A stretch of 10,044 nucleotides of DNA from JBKEHD01 sp046710445 (GCA_046710445.1 JBKEHD010000033.1:1-10044); one strand, 5' to 3'; positions 1 to 6,580 are shown, counted from the first letter of the stretch. Notes: generated from the letters alone by a model not told the origin. Made by a program: numbers and translations.

Positions 1-51
1 TACTTTATTCATTTATATTAAAATACCTTTGCTGTTATAGTAAATAACCAG

Positions 52-71
52 TATATTGCAGTAACAATATA
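52..71 (+). other. small hairpin in the leader of the SDR gene
   Basis: TATATTG (52-58) and CAATATA (65-71) form a perfect 7-bp stem with a 6-base loop, ending 16 bases before the TTG start of the SDR gene. No T-run follows it, so a terminator is unlikely. It could influence translation of a gene that has no visible Shine-Dalgarno sequence, or be chance in AT-rich DNA. The rest of 1-87 shows no convincing coding sequence; every frame has an early stop. Confidence 0.2.
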
Positions 72-87
72 TATCAAGTATTTATAA

Positions 88-798
88 TTGGCTTTTGCTT
101 TAATAACAGGTTCTGCAAAAAGAATTGGCAAAGAAATAGCAATATTTTTGGCAAAAAAAGGCTGGGATATAATTCTACACTATAATACATCAAGTGCAGA
201 TGTGTTGCATGTAAAGAACGATATTTTATCATTAAAAAGAAAATGTATTTTATACAAGCAAAACTTCTTAGAGGAGGCTAATATAGGTGATTTTATCAAA
301 GATATTGAAGTGGATTTATTAATTAATAACGCATCAATTTTTGAAAATGATAAATTAACAAATATTGATTATTCAAATCTATTTAATGCCTTTTCTGTTA
401 ATCTTTTTAATCCCATTATGCTTTCTGAACATTTATCTAAAAATAATAAAAATATGAACATTATTAATATTTTAGATACTATAATCCATAAATTACCTAA
501 AAATTTCACTTCATATTATATGAGTAAAATTTCATTAGCTAATTTCACTAAGTTAAGCGCAAAATTATATGCCCCTAATATTAGAGTCAACGGAATAGCT
601 CTTGGACAAATATTAAAAAATAAAAACCAAAGTCAAAAAAACTTTGACCAATCTCAATCTTCAACTCCATTAGGATATAGTGGAAATATAGATGAAATAT
701 GTGCTACTATTGATTTTATATTAAATACAAAATCAATCACTGGACAAATAATATCATTAGATGGTGGAGAACATTTAAACAATCACAATTATTCATGA
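88..798 (+). CDS. SDR-family pteridine reductase-like protein (FolM/PTR1 type)
   Basis: A 236-residue short-chain dehydrogenase/reductase of normal family length. The Rossmann cofactor site TGSAKRIG is at residues 7-14, the K-R-I/L-G ending being typical of NADPH-dependent pteridine reductases. An H-Y-x-x-S stretch follows strand 2 (31-35). NNAS is at 80-83, and the C-terminus has TGQ-(x)5-GGEHL (218-230). The catalytic set is D130, Y143, K147. Asp replaces the usual SDR serine 13 residues before Tyr, as in trypanosomatid PTR1. The likely role is cytosolic reduction of dihydrobiopterin, dihydromonapterin or dihydrofolate-type pterins; the exact substrate is inferred. The start is TTG at 88, the only possible one: TAA lies in frame at 85-87 and the Rossmann motif begins five codons later. 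No clear Shine-Dalgarno sequence is seen. recR starts three bases after the stop, so the two are probably co-transcribed. It could also be another SDR with a tetrahydropterin-like substrate. Confidence 0.85.
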   Translation: MAFALITGSAKRIGKEIAIFLAKKGWDIILHYNTSSADVLHVKNDILSLKRKCILYKQNFLEEANIGDFIKDIEVDLLINNASIFENDKLTNIDYSNLFNAFSVNLFNPIMLSEHLSKNNKNMNIINILDTIIHKLPKNFTSYYMSKISLANFTKLSAKLYAPNIRVNGIALGQILKNKNQSQKNFDQSQSSTPLGYSGNIDEICATIDFILNTKSITGQIISLDGGEHLNNHNYS

Positions 799-801
799 GT
801 T

Positions 802-1392
802 ATGGAAAACGACTGCTTGCAACAACTTATAAAAAGCTTATCTAAATTACCTGGTTTAGGGTATAAATCCGCAAAAAGAATTGCTTTACATATGATTCAA
901 AATAAAAATGAAATGCTGCAATTTAATTCATTAATAAACCAAACTTTAGATCAAATAATAGCATGTAAAATATGTCACAACATAGACGTCATAAATCCAT
1001 GCAATATATGCTCTGATAGCAATAGAGACGGATCTATATTATGCATTGTTGAAACAATATCAGATTTATGGGCGATTGAAAAAAGTAAAAATTACAATGG
1101 ATTATACCATGTATTAGGTGGAGTATTGTCAGCTATAGAAGGAAAGACTCCAGAAAATTTAAATATAAGTGATATAGAAATTCGAGCAGTGAATTCTTCA
1201 ATTGATGAGGTAATAATCGCTACAAATTCTACATTGGAAGGACAAACAACTGGTCATTACATAGCTAAAATACTTGAGTCTCAGGATATAAAAATTTCTA
1301 GACTTGCAAATGGTATACCAATTGGCGCAGATTTAGACTACATAGATGATGGCACCCTATCCCTTGCACTAAAATTAAGACATAAATTCTAA
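802..1392 (+). CDS. recR: Recombination mediator protein RecR
   Basis: A 196-residue protein of the normal RecR length with every expected part in order. A helix-hairpin-helix DNA-binding motif (LPGLGYKSAKRIA, about 16-28) comes first. A four-cysteine zinc finger follows (C55, C58, C67, C70). The Toprim domain starts at SILCIVE with acidic E84 and continues through the V-L-G-G-V-L-S-A block (104-111), TxSTLEGQTT (141-150) and the RLANGIPIGADLDYIDDGTL region (167-186). In this family RecR forms a ring clamp that works with RecO, and RecF where present, to load RecA on gapped single-stranded DNA; it acts in the cytoplasm on the nucleoid. The ATG at 802 follows the SDR stop after three bases, implying co-transcription or coupling. 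Nothing is missing or truncated. The region behind the stop contains a relic of the ABC transporter gene found elsewhere in the window. Confidence 0.97.
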   Translation: MENDCLQQLIKSLSKLPGLGYKSAKRIALHMIQNKNEMLQFNSLINQTLDQIIACKICHNIDVINPCNICSDSNRDGSILCIVETISDLWAIEKSKNYNGLYHVLGGVLSAIEGKTPENLNISDIEIRAVNSSIDEVIIATNSTLEGQTTGHYIAKILESQDIKISRLANGIPIGADLDYIDDGTLSLALKLRHKF

Positions 1393-1406
1393 GCAATACT
1401 ACTCAC

Positions 1407-1448
1407 CCCCTGATTTTATCCCCTGAACTAAATCATAATAATATGAAT
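1407..1448 (-). pseudogene. relic of the 3' end of the ABC transporter gene
   Basis: This 42-base segment matches 4741-4782 in the same orientation at 40 of 42 positions (differences at 1412/4746 and 1423/4757). At 4741-4782 the sequence is the C-terminal coding end of the intact ABC exporter on the minus strand. Read on the minus strand, the relic gives the same peptide, SYYYDLVQGIK, then continues SGGE and a TAG stop, instead of the LGVDKI ending of the intact gene. Upstream on the minus strand the frame stays open for some codons, but recognisable similarity fades. It sits 14 bases beyond the recR stop. I read it as what remains of a second, mostly deleted ABC gene, paired with the cutA relic at 4663-4740. 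Confidence 0.75.
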
Positions 1449-1588
1449 ATTGATTTCTCTTATGATTGAACATCATATAGCGATGAATAGTATTTGTGAA
1501 AAGCTAATTTTAAACTTGCAATGATCTTATATAGATTACATATGAAAATCTTGAGAAGATTTGAAATTATTAATATGAACAGATTAGC

Positions 1589-2578
1589 ATGGCTGTAAAG
1601 CTTGAGTTGTTTTCTTTAAATCGTGGACTTGGAGAAGATGCTTTTACGAAAAATTCACATATACAAGAACCAATTCTGAAAAACAATATAGAAACTAACG
1701 TGTTTTTAGATACAAATATTATTTCTAATATAAGAAAATTTACCTTAAAAGAACCCTCTTTGAATGCTCATGTTTATACTATTGTAGAGCAAGTAATAGA
1801 AATTTTTAAAAAAGTACCAAATATTTATATATCTCCTGGATTAGCCCTTTATGAATGCTGTGATGACTTAAGAAATAAAAACATCACAGCTTTTAATATA
1901 TTTTTAGAAAATTACCTGCCAAGATGTAATGACGCGTACAATTCCACAGATGCTAATATAGCGATGAAAAAAGAAGGTGAGTATTATTTACTAAATACCT
2001 GGGCTTCAATATTTGCAATACAATATATAACAAAACATTATTCAGATTTAAAGCCTGAAGATAAATTTAACAAATTTATGGATTTAATAAACGAACATTT
2101 ATGTGTTATTGATGGCATAATATGCGCACTAGCTCAATACGCTTTTGCATGTAGAGATGGTCTTACTGAAAATCATAAAAAGATTGTGAAAAATTTCATC
2201 AAGAAAGGAGATATGAAAAAACAATCTTTAAACGCAACATATGACATAATATTTATTAGGGTTATATCAATGTCCTATAATAGAAAATCTCCAAGTTTTA
2301 ATAATAAAATGGAGAGTTGGGGGCTAACTGCTGACCAAGGTTTGAGAGAATATTCTAAACTTATATCTTTTAGTAAAGATACTGGCCCCTTTATATCTCT
2401 AGATATAGGTGGACTTGATAAAATTCAAGATTATTTAGAATCATGTCAGAGTAAATGTTATAAAATTGGGCTTCAGCGGCTATCTTCTGTAAATATACAA
2501 AACAACATAACCAATGGAGATAAAATAATAAGTAACGCTAAAATTCTTATGGCCAAACTTGAAAACGAGAAAATTTGA
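1589..2578 (+). CDS. orphan protein with PIN-like nuclease residues
   Basis: A 329-residue protein I cannot assign to a named family. A hydrophobic strand ending in the triad D41-T42-N43 (VFLDTNII) looks like the first motif of PIN-domain ribonucleases. Further acidic residues lie where a PIN fold would need them: E89 (LALYEC), D219 (NATYDIIFI) and D249 (LTADQGL, like the T-x-D-x-x-L ending of many PIN domains). Between them is a helical, cysteine-containing stretch (about 130-200). The tail after 265 has no recognisable motif. No signal peptide or membrane segment is seen, so it is probably cytoplasmic. PIN proteins generally cut RNA with Mg or Mn ions and are often toxins, but no small antitoxin-like ORF is adjacent. 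The start ATG has only a weak Shine-Dalgarno. It lies just inside the relic-bounded accessory block, 196 bases from recR. The nuclease role is inference from four acidic residues. Confidence 0.6.
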   Translation: MAVKLELFSLNRGLGEDAFTKNSHIQEPILKNNIETNVFLDTNIISNIRKFTLKEPSLNAHVYTIVEQVIEIFKKVPNIYISPGLALYECCDDLRNKNITAFNIFLENYLPRCNDAYNSTDANIAMKKEGEYYLLNTWASIFAIQYITKHYSDLKPEDKFNKFMDLINEHLCVIDGIICALAQYAFACRDGLTENHKKIVKNFIKKGDMKKQSLNATYDIIFIRVISMSYNRKSPSFNNKMESWGLTADQGLREYSKLISFSKDTGPFISLDIGGLDKIQDYLESCQSKCYKIGLQRLSSVNIQNNITNGDKIISNAKILMAKLENEKI

Positions 2579-2790
2579 TGACGTTATAAATAATATTAGC
2601 CTATGCTATCAACTTGTCTTTTGTTACGAGTAGGGTCTTTTATTGCAACTTGTACAATTTTTATAATAAAATTTGATTTTTGAGATAGCATCTTTTATAG
2701 TCATTTAGGAAAAAGTCCATGAGATTATTATATGCAAGTATATTACGCTTGATAAATTAATAAGTAATAAAAATTAATATTTATAGAAAC

Positions 2791-3822
2791 ATGAAATTAA
2801 AAAGTAAATGGAAAAATACATTTATTATAAGTGTATTAGCTATCTTGGTTCTATTCGGCGCTATATACGGCACAAAATTGATCTCGCGACATAATATAAA
2901 CCCCTATAACGTAAAGTACTCAGCTGGCAAATACATTGATGGAGTGCTGCCATCAAGAGAAAATAGTATATTAATGACTAATATCAGTGATGTTATTGAA
3001 AATGAAAAATTAAATGAATTAAAAATACTAGATTTTGGCTCAGGTGACGGAAGGCATTTTTTTATTATTAAAAAATTATCTGATATTTACCCTGAAATAA
3101 ATATAAGGTACTTAGCTTATGATATAAGTGAAGTAGGTTTGAGGAATTTTCAAAATACTTTAGTAGCGGAAGGTTTTCAATCACATGAAAATAAAATTTT
3201 TATTAATAGCTCTGAAGTTGCTGAATTTAAAGCTTATAAAGCTGTTGATTTAAAAAAAGGTAATATAACTGTAACTATATTACATGCAAGTGTGAATAGT
3301 GTAGGACAAGATATAACAGATATTCTAGGTGAAAATATCAATGTTATATTTTCTATGTATGGATCCTTTATGCATATACCTTATTATAAAAATAGAGTTC
3401 ATATGTTAAAAACATTGGCACTTTCCCTTGATAAAAAAGGTAAAATTATTTTGGACGCTCCTTCATTAGGGGGTTTAAAAACATCACAAAAAAAATATAA
3501 TAAATTACGTTCTAACAAAGATTTTAAAAAATTAGGTGATGCAGTAGAAGATGGTGATATCAAAATAGAAGGTGATCAAATTTATTATCATATTACAACT
3601 TTTGATGAATTAAGAAGATTAGCAAATGATTCTGGTTTAATTATAAAGGAACAAGGGATTACAAGTCTAAAATCTCCTAAAACTTTTAACAAAAAAATAA
3701 ATGGATCAGATGAAATTTATGCGTCATTAATGTCATCATTATTATCCATTGGTTTAGTGCCAGATGATTATATAGAGCGCAATACTGCTTATATATATTG
3801 TATATTAGAATTAGATAAATAG
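2791..3822 (+). CDS. class I SAM-dependent methyltransferase with N-terminal membrane/signal segment
   Basis: 343 residues. The first ten are lysine-rich, then a hydrophobic helix spans about 10-30, with no clear signal-peptidase site. The Rossmann-like methyltransferase domain follows. SAM-binding motif I, ILDFGSGDG, is at 79-87; an acidic strand-2 end, YDIS, at 110-113; a motif IV-like strand, NVIFSMYGSFMHIP, at 184-197; and a post-motif strand, LDKKGKIILDAPS, at 213-225. The region after 265 (FDELRRLANDSGL) matches the usual C-terminal helix plus strand. The substrate is unknown. By the positive-inside rule the catalytic domain would face outside the cytoplasm, odd for a SAM enzyme unless it is exported into a host or the helix inserts the other way. 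It is probably transcribed with the secreted protein gene 10 nt downstream. Alternatives are an N-terminal anchor for a membrane-associated cytoplasmic enzyme, or a start further in. Confidence 0.75.
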   Translation: MKLKSKWKNTFIISVLAILVLFGAIYGTKLISRHNINPYNVKYSAGKYIDGVLPSRENSILMTNISDVIENEKLNELKILDFGSGDGRHFFIIKKLSDIYPEINIRYLAYDISEVGLRNFQNTLVAEGFQSHENKIFINSSEVAEFKAYKAVDLKKGNITVTILHASVNSVGQDITDILGENINVIFSMYGSFMHIPYYKNRVHMLKTLALSLDKKGKIILDAPSLGGLKTSQKKYNKLRSNKDFKKLGDAVEDGDIKIEGDQIYYHITTFDELRRLANDSGLIIKEQGITSLKSPKTFNKKINGSDEIYASLMSSLLSIGLVPDDYIERNTAYIYCILELDK

Positions 3823-3826
3823 AGGA
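3821..3826 (+). promoter_or_regulatory. strong Shine-Dalgarno for the secreted-protein gene
   Basis: AGAGGA overlaps the TAG stop of the methyltransferase gene and lies 6 bases before the ATG at 3833. It is one of the few convincing ribosome binding sites in the window. It fixes the start of the downstream gene and implies that the two genes are translated from one message. Confidence 0.75.
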
Positions 3827-3832
3827 AAAGAT

Positions 3833-4507
3833 ATGTTAAAAAATGTACTAAAAACAATTACAACACTAATAGTTTTTTTATTTATTATTAATAATACGTT
3901 GTACGCCAATGAAGTAAATAATAACCCAAAAAATATATTTATAAGTAAATGTGAAAATTCCACCAAGGAAATAGGTCTATTAGATGGATTTCAGGATAAA
4001 TCATTTATTCTAGAGATATCAGATTTTGGTGATGGCCATATTACCTTCAAAATGACACTTTATAATAATAGAGATTGCAAATCATCATGGTTAAACAAAT
4101 TAGAATATTTTGAAATAAAAAATTATATCCTATTAACAGAAAAGTTAGAGAGTCTAAAAAGTAATAAAGATATATATATGCCAAACTCAACACTTTGGAC
4201 TCCTAATGGTAAAATCATGGAACTTAGCACTACTAGTGAAATGGTAGCTAAGCAACTTATTGTGCCAAAAAAATGTGGTAATATTAAAAGTACCGGAGAA
4301 GTTATTATCATAAATGAAAATTGTATGAATCATGATGATTTTCTTCAATTCAAAAAGAAGAGGGATTTTTTTCCAGGAACTTTTTTATCACTTAAATACG
4401 ATAAGAAACAAAATGGATTGTTACTTTTTCAGAATGAGGAAAAAAATTCTCATAAAAATAGAAATAAATATATTTGGCTCTTCTCTACTTCTGCTAGTGG
4501 AACCTAA
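3833..4507 (+). CDS. small secreted protein of unknown function with four cysteines
   Basis: 224 residues, family not recognised. The N-terminus is a textbook Sec signal peptide: lysines at 3 and 7, a hydrophobic core at about 9-20, and a likely cleavage at L-Y-A|N-E after A25. The mature part has exactly four cysteines (C40, C82, C148, C164), suggesting two disulfides in the periplasm or outside the cell, and alternating strand-like segments (FILEISDF, HITFKMTLY, EVIIINEN, FLSLKYD). The start is fixed by the AGAGGA site six bases upstream, and the gene follows the methyltransferase by 10 nt, so they probably form an operon. The last roughly 20 residues (NSHKNRNKYIWLF... to the stop) look unlike the rest. 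Their DNA is shared with a second frame encoding a signal-peptide-like peptide (4434-4535), so the native 3' end may have been lost or fused. The role could be as an exported partner or effector, but this is a guess. Confidence 0.65.
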   Translation: MLKNVLKTITTLIVFLFIINNTLYANEVNNNPKNIFISKCENSTKEIGLLDGFQDKSFILEISDFGDGHITFKMTLYNNRDCKSSWLNKLEYFEIKNYILLTEKLESLKSNKDIYMPNSTLWTPNGKIMELSTTSEMVAKQLIVPKKCGNIKSTGEVIIINENCMNHDDFLQFKKKRDFFPGTFLSLKYDKKQNGLLLFQNEEKNSHKNRNKYIWLFSTSASGT

Positions 4508-4535
4508 AACAGCATACACAAATGAAAATGAATAA
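4434..4535 (+). pseudogene. possible start of a lost secreted-protein gene
   Basis: In the frame shifted from the preceding gene, the ATG at 4434 opens a 33-codon ORF with a basic start (MRKKILIK), a hydrophobic stretch (IFGSSLLLLV, about 13-22), a polar region with A-Y-T and then a TAA at 4533. This resembles a signal peptide with no mature protein after it. It overlaps the last 74 bases of the secreted-protein gene. It may be the truncated start of a third exported gene whose body was deleted, or a chance reading of AT-rich DNA. Confidence 0.25.
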
Positions 4536-4640
4536 ACGGATTCTAGAGAATAGTAAAAAAAGTATACAATAAATAATTAATTAATTTATAACTACGTAAT
4601 TTTAAAATCATCATTTTTGAGTCGCCCTGCCCTGTGTAAA

Positions 4641-4680
4641 CCTAATGAATAAGAATATTCATATATATTAGGCTTATTTT
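4641..4680 (+). terminator. hairpin at the convergent end of the accessory block
   Basis: CCTAAT (4641-4646) pairs with ATTAGG (4667-4672), extended inward by a G-T pair and two short runs (9-11 with 22-24 and 13-14 with 19-20 of the 32-base element). The T-rich CTTATTTT follows. It lies 134 bases beyond the secreted-protein stop and could end that transcript. The right arm lies in the cutA relic, so the hairpin formed after the duplication. Just before it is an oddly GC-rich stretch (4619-4635, containing CCCTGCCCTG) that I cannot explain. The remaining intergenic DNA 4536-4618 holds only an AT palindrome (4575-4586). Confidence 0.4.
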
Positions 4681-4740
4681 ATACATCTATAGTGAAAATT
4701 CATTATATAAATATACAACAACTTCTTCATATTTTATCAA
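4663..4740 (-). pseudogene. decayed copy of the 5' end of cutA
   Basis: The + strand 4663-4712 matches 6881-6930 without gaps at 42 of 50 positions by my count. The match continues with a 6-base gap and a 1-base gap to 4740/6963. Read on the minus strand it gives KYEEVVV, LYNEFSL, a TAG stop, then MYKISLIYM, matching KYEKVVV, LYNRFTLY and MDKISLIYI at the start of cutA. Similarity ends after this point, and a further stop follows within about 10 codons. It overlaps the last 14 bases of the intact ABC gene, so the ABC stop lies inside the former cutA leader. It is a relic with no function of its own expected; see the ABC relic at 1407-1448. Confidence 0.75.
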
Positions 4741-6457
4741 CCCCTAATTTTATCCCTTGAACTAAATCATAATAATATGAATTTTTAGCCATGAGAGTAC
4801 TGTGATCCCCTATCTCAACCAAATTACCATTATCAAAAACCAATATATTATCAGCTTTCTGTAAACTTTTTAGTTTATGAGTAATAAAAATAATGCTCTT
4901 CTTATTTATCAAAGAATCTAAAGCCCTCAGCAAATCTTTTTCATTTATATGATCAACTGATGATGTTACTTCATCAAGTATCAACAATGGCTTCTCTGCT
5001 AAAATTCCACGCGCAACAGAAATCCTTTGCAGCTGCCCTTCAGATAATTTTTTATCATGCAAAGTAATCTCTGTATCGTACCCATCTTTCAAAAGATTGA
5101 TTTGTTTATCAATATTTAAAGATTTGCACATATTTTTTATAGCCTCCTCACTACCCTTTTTCCCCATCAATAAGTTATTGCATATTGTATCACTAATTAT
5201 CTGCGTAACCTGCGAAATATTTGTAAAACACTTATGCAAAGCTTCTCTAGATAATTCCTGAATTGGTATATTATTAAATAAAATCTCTCCGGCAGTAGGT
5301 TCATGCAATCTGCTCAAAAGCGCAGTAATTGTTGATTTCCCAGACCCACTTTTTCCAACAATACCAACAAAAGATTTAGCTTTTATTTTAAAATTCAGAT
5401 TATCTAAAACTAAATTTTCACTTCCAGGATATTTAAAGGATACATTTTTAAATTCAATATCAATCCCATCACTGGCATCAATATCTTTCTCACCAAATTT
5501 CATATAACCAAAATCGTCTACCGTTTTGTTTAATAAATCCACACCAATAAAAGATTCTTTGATCCCACGATACAACATGCTCAGAGATTCAAGTGGAGAT
5601 AAAAGCTGCAGTATATATGTATTGATCAATATAAAATTCCCCATACTGATATTTCCATTTTTTAAATCATATGCTGAGAGAGCCAATATACTTAAGATGG
5701 ACAACAACACTACAGAGGCTTGTATAACACCAAATACGCCCCTTCTAAATATACTGCGCATTGTTTCTGAAAAATTCCTATGTAATGTTTTTTCGTATTT
5801 ATCTTCCTCCTGCTTTTCATAATTATAATTACGCAAAAGAGTTCTATTTGATAAAACATCTGATAAAACAGAAAAAGATTTGTTATATGCTTTCATACAA
5901 TCTTTAACTTTTTGATCCATATAATCTGAACCTTTTATCATCACAAATATATAAAATGACAAACTTAATAACAATATAGTGAAATAAATATATGAAAAAT
6001 AAATATAAACGATAAGTAGCAATACAAACAAATTCATAAAAAGCGGAATAAAGCTGAAAAACATATTCCTAGAAATTGAAAAAATAGCAGATTGGATAGT
6101 AGATAATTTAGCTAAAATCTCACCCATAGGATGCTTTCTTAAAAAATCAGGAGATTTTAACAATACCCTCCTTAAGTATTTCATCTTCATATGAAGTACC
6201 ATTCTCTCTTCTGGATATCCTATTACAAACCAACGAGCTTCACTTACCAATCTTCCAATTATATACGCAACTGCAGCCATTAAAAAAAATTGCCAAAAAT
6301 ATCCATTGTTTTCAAATGCATCTATTATCTTTGTCAAAAAAAATGGCTGCAATACAGTGCAAACAGAGGTGATAAATGTCATTACTAAACAAAAAAAGGA
6401 AAACACCCACCCCTTTCTATCTAATCCTTCACATAATTCTTTTAAAAACCTTTTCAT
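4727..6457 (-). CDS. ABC exporter, fused membrane and ATPase domains (type IV, ABCB-like)
   Basis: A 576-residue half-transporter that should act as a dimer in the inner membrane, driving ATP-dependent export of an unknown substrate. The membrane domain (1-310) has six likely helices, near 18-40, 56-74, 133-153, 155-175, 242-264 and 272-290. The nucleotide-binding domain has A-loop Y343, Walker A GKSGSGKST at 368-376, Q-loop Q416, signature LSEGQ at 471-475, Walker B LLILDE at 491-496 with catalytic E496, D-loop SSVD at 499-502 and switch H527. The signature has Glu where Gly is usual (LSGGQ), a tolerated variant; all catalytic residues remain, so it is probably active. The ATG at 6457 has an AAAGA-like site upstream. 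A strong hairpin separates it from cutA, so it likely has its own promoter. Its last codons (LGVDKI) differ from the relic copy (SGGE) and seem to be read from a former cutA leader. Lipid, peptide or drug export are all possible. Confidence 0.92.
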   Translation of the reverse strand: MKRFLKELCEGLDRKGWVFSFFCLVMTFITSVCTVLQPFFLTKIIDAFENNGYFWQFFLMAAVAYIIGRLVSEARWFVIGYPEERMVLHMKMKYLRRVLLKSPDFLRKHPMGEILAKLSTIQSAIFSISRNMFFSFIPLFMNLFVLLLIVYIYFSYIYFTILLLSLSFYIFVMIKGSDYMDQKVKDCMKAYNKSFSVLSDVLSNRTLLRNYNYEKQEEDKYEKTLHRNFSETMRSIFRRGVFGVIQASVVLLSILSILALSAYDLKNGNISMGNFILINTYILQLLSPLESLSMLYRGIKESFIGVDLLNKTVDDFGYMKFGEKDIDASDGIDIEFKNVSFKYPGSENLVLDNLNFKIKAKSFVGIVGKSGSGKSTITALLSRLHEPTAGEILFNNIPIQELSREALHKCFTNISQVTQIISDTICNNLLMGKKGSEEAIKNMCKSLNIDKQINLLKDGYDTEITLHDKKLSEGQLQRISVARGILAEKPLLILDEVTSSVDHINEKDLLRALDSLINKKSIIFITHKLKSLQKADNILVFDNGNLVEIGDHSTLMAKNSYYYDLVQGIKLGVDKI

Positions 6458-6528
6458 GATATATCTTTAAATTTCATCTTATATTCCCGTTCATTTTTTG
6501 GATACGGATCATGATGTAGAAAATACCC

Positions 6529-6571
6529 AAAAATATTCTGAGAATCAATATAATAATTCAAGAATATTTTT
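6529..6571 (-). terminator. Rho-independent-type hairpin behind cutA
   Basis: AAAAATATTCT (6529-6539) and AGAATATTTTT (6561-6571) are perfect 11-base inverted repeats. After a small bulge the stem continues with GAAT (6542-6545) pairing to ATTC (6556-6559), leaving a 10-base loop. On the minus strand the hairpin starts 10 bases beyond the cutA stop and ends in a run of T, as expected for a terminator. The A-run on the other arm makes it potentially bidirectional. It separates cutA from the ABC gene. Confidence 0.65.
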
Positions 6572-6580
6572 CAAAAAACC

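Noticed and set aside
2603..2691. ATGCTATC (2603-2610) with GATAGCAT (2684-2691) and palindrome TTGTACAA (2649-2656) in the gap before the methyltransferase gene
   Set aside because: The arms are 8 bases and over 70 bases apart, no T-run follows, and no known riboswitch or operator pattern fits.
4123..4311. Minus-strand 62-codon frame in the secreted-protein gene
   Set aside because: Hydrophobic by composition only; it is antisense to a gene with a convincing signal peptide and Shine-Dalgarno.
1589..4507. The accessory block as a known phage-defence or toxin-antitoxin system
   Set aside because: No antitoxin, helicase, restriction or sensor domain accompanies the PIN-like protein, and the other two products look exported.
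4575..4586. AATTAATTAATT palindrome in the convergent intergenic region
   Set aside because: A simple AT repeat without associated signals.
5526..5822. 98-codon open frame on the plus strand inside the ABC gene
   Set aside because: It is antisense to the ABC membrane domain, has no recognisable motif and no ribosome binding site.
6508..6515. Palindrome ATCATGAT upstream of the ABC gene as an operator
   Set aside because: Eight-base palindromes of this kind are common in AT-rich DNA, and no clear promoter overlaps it.
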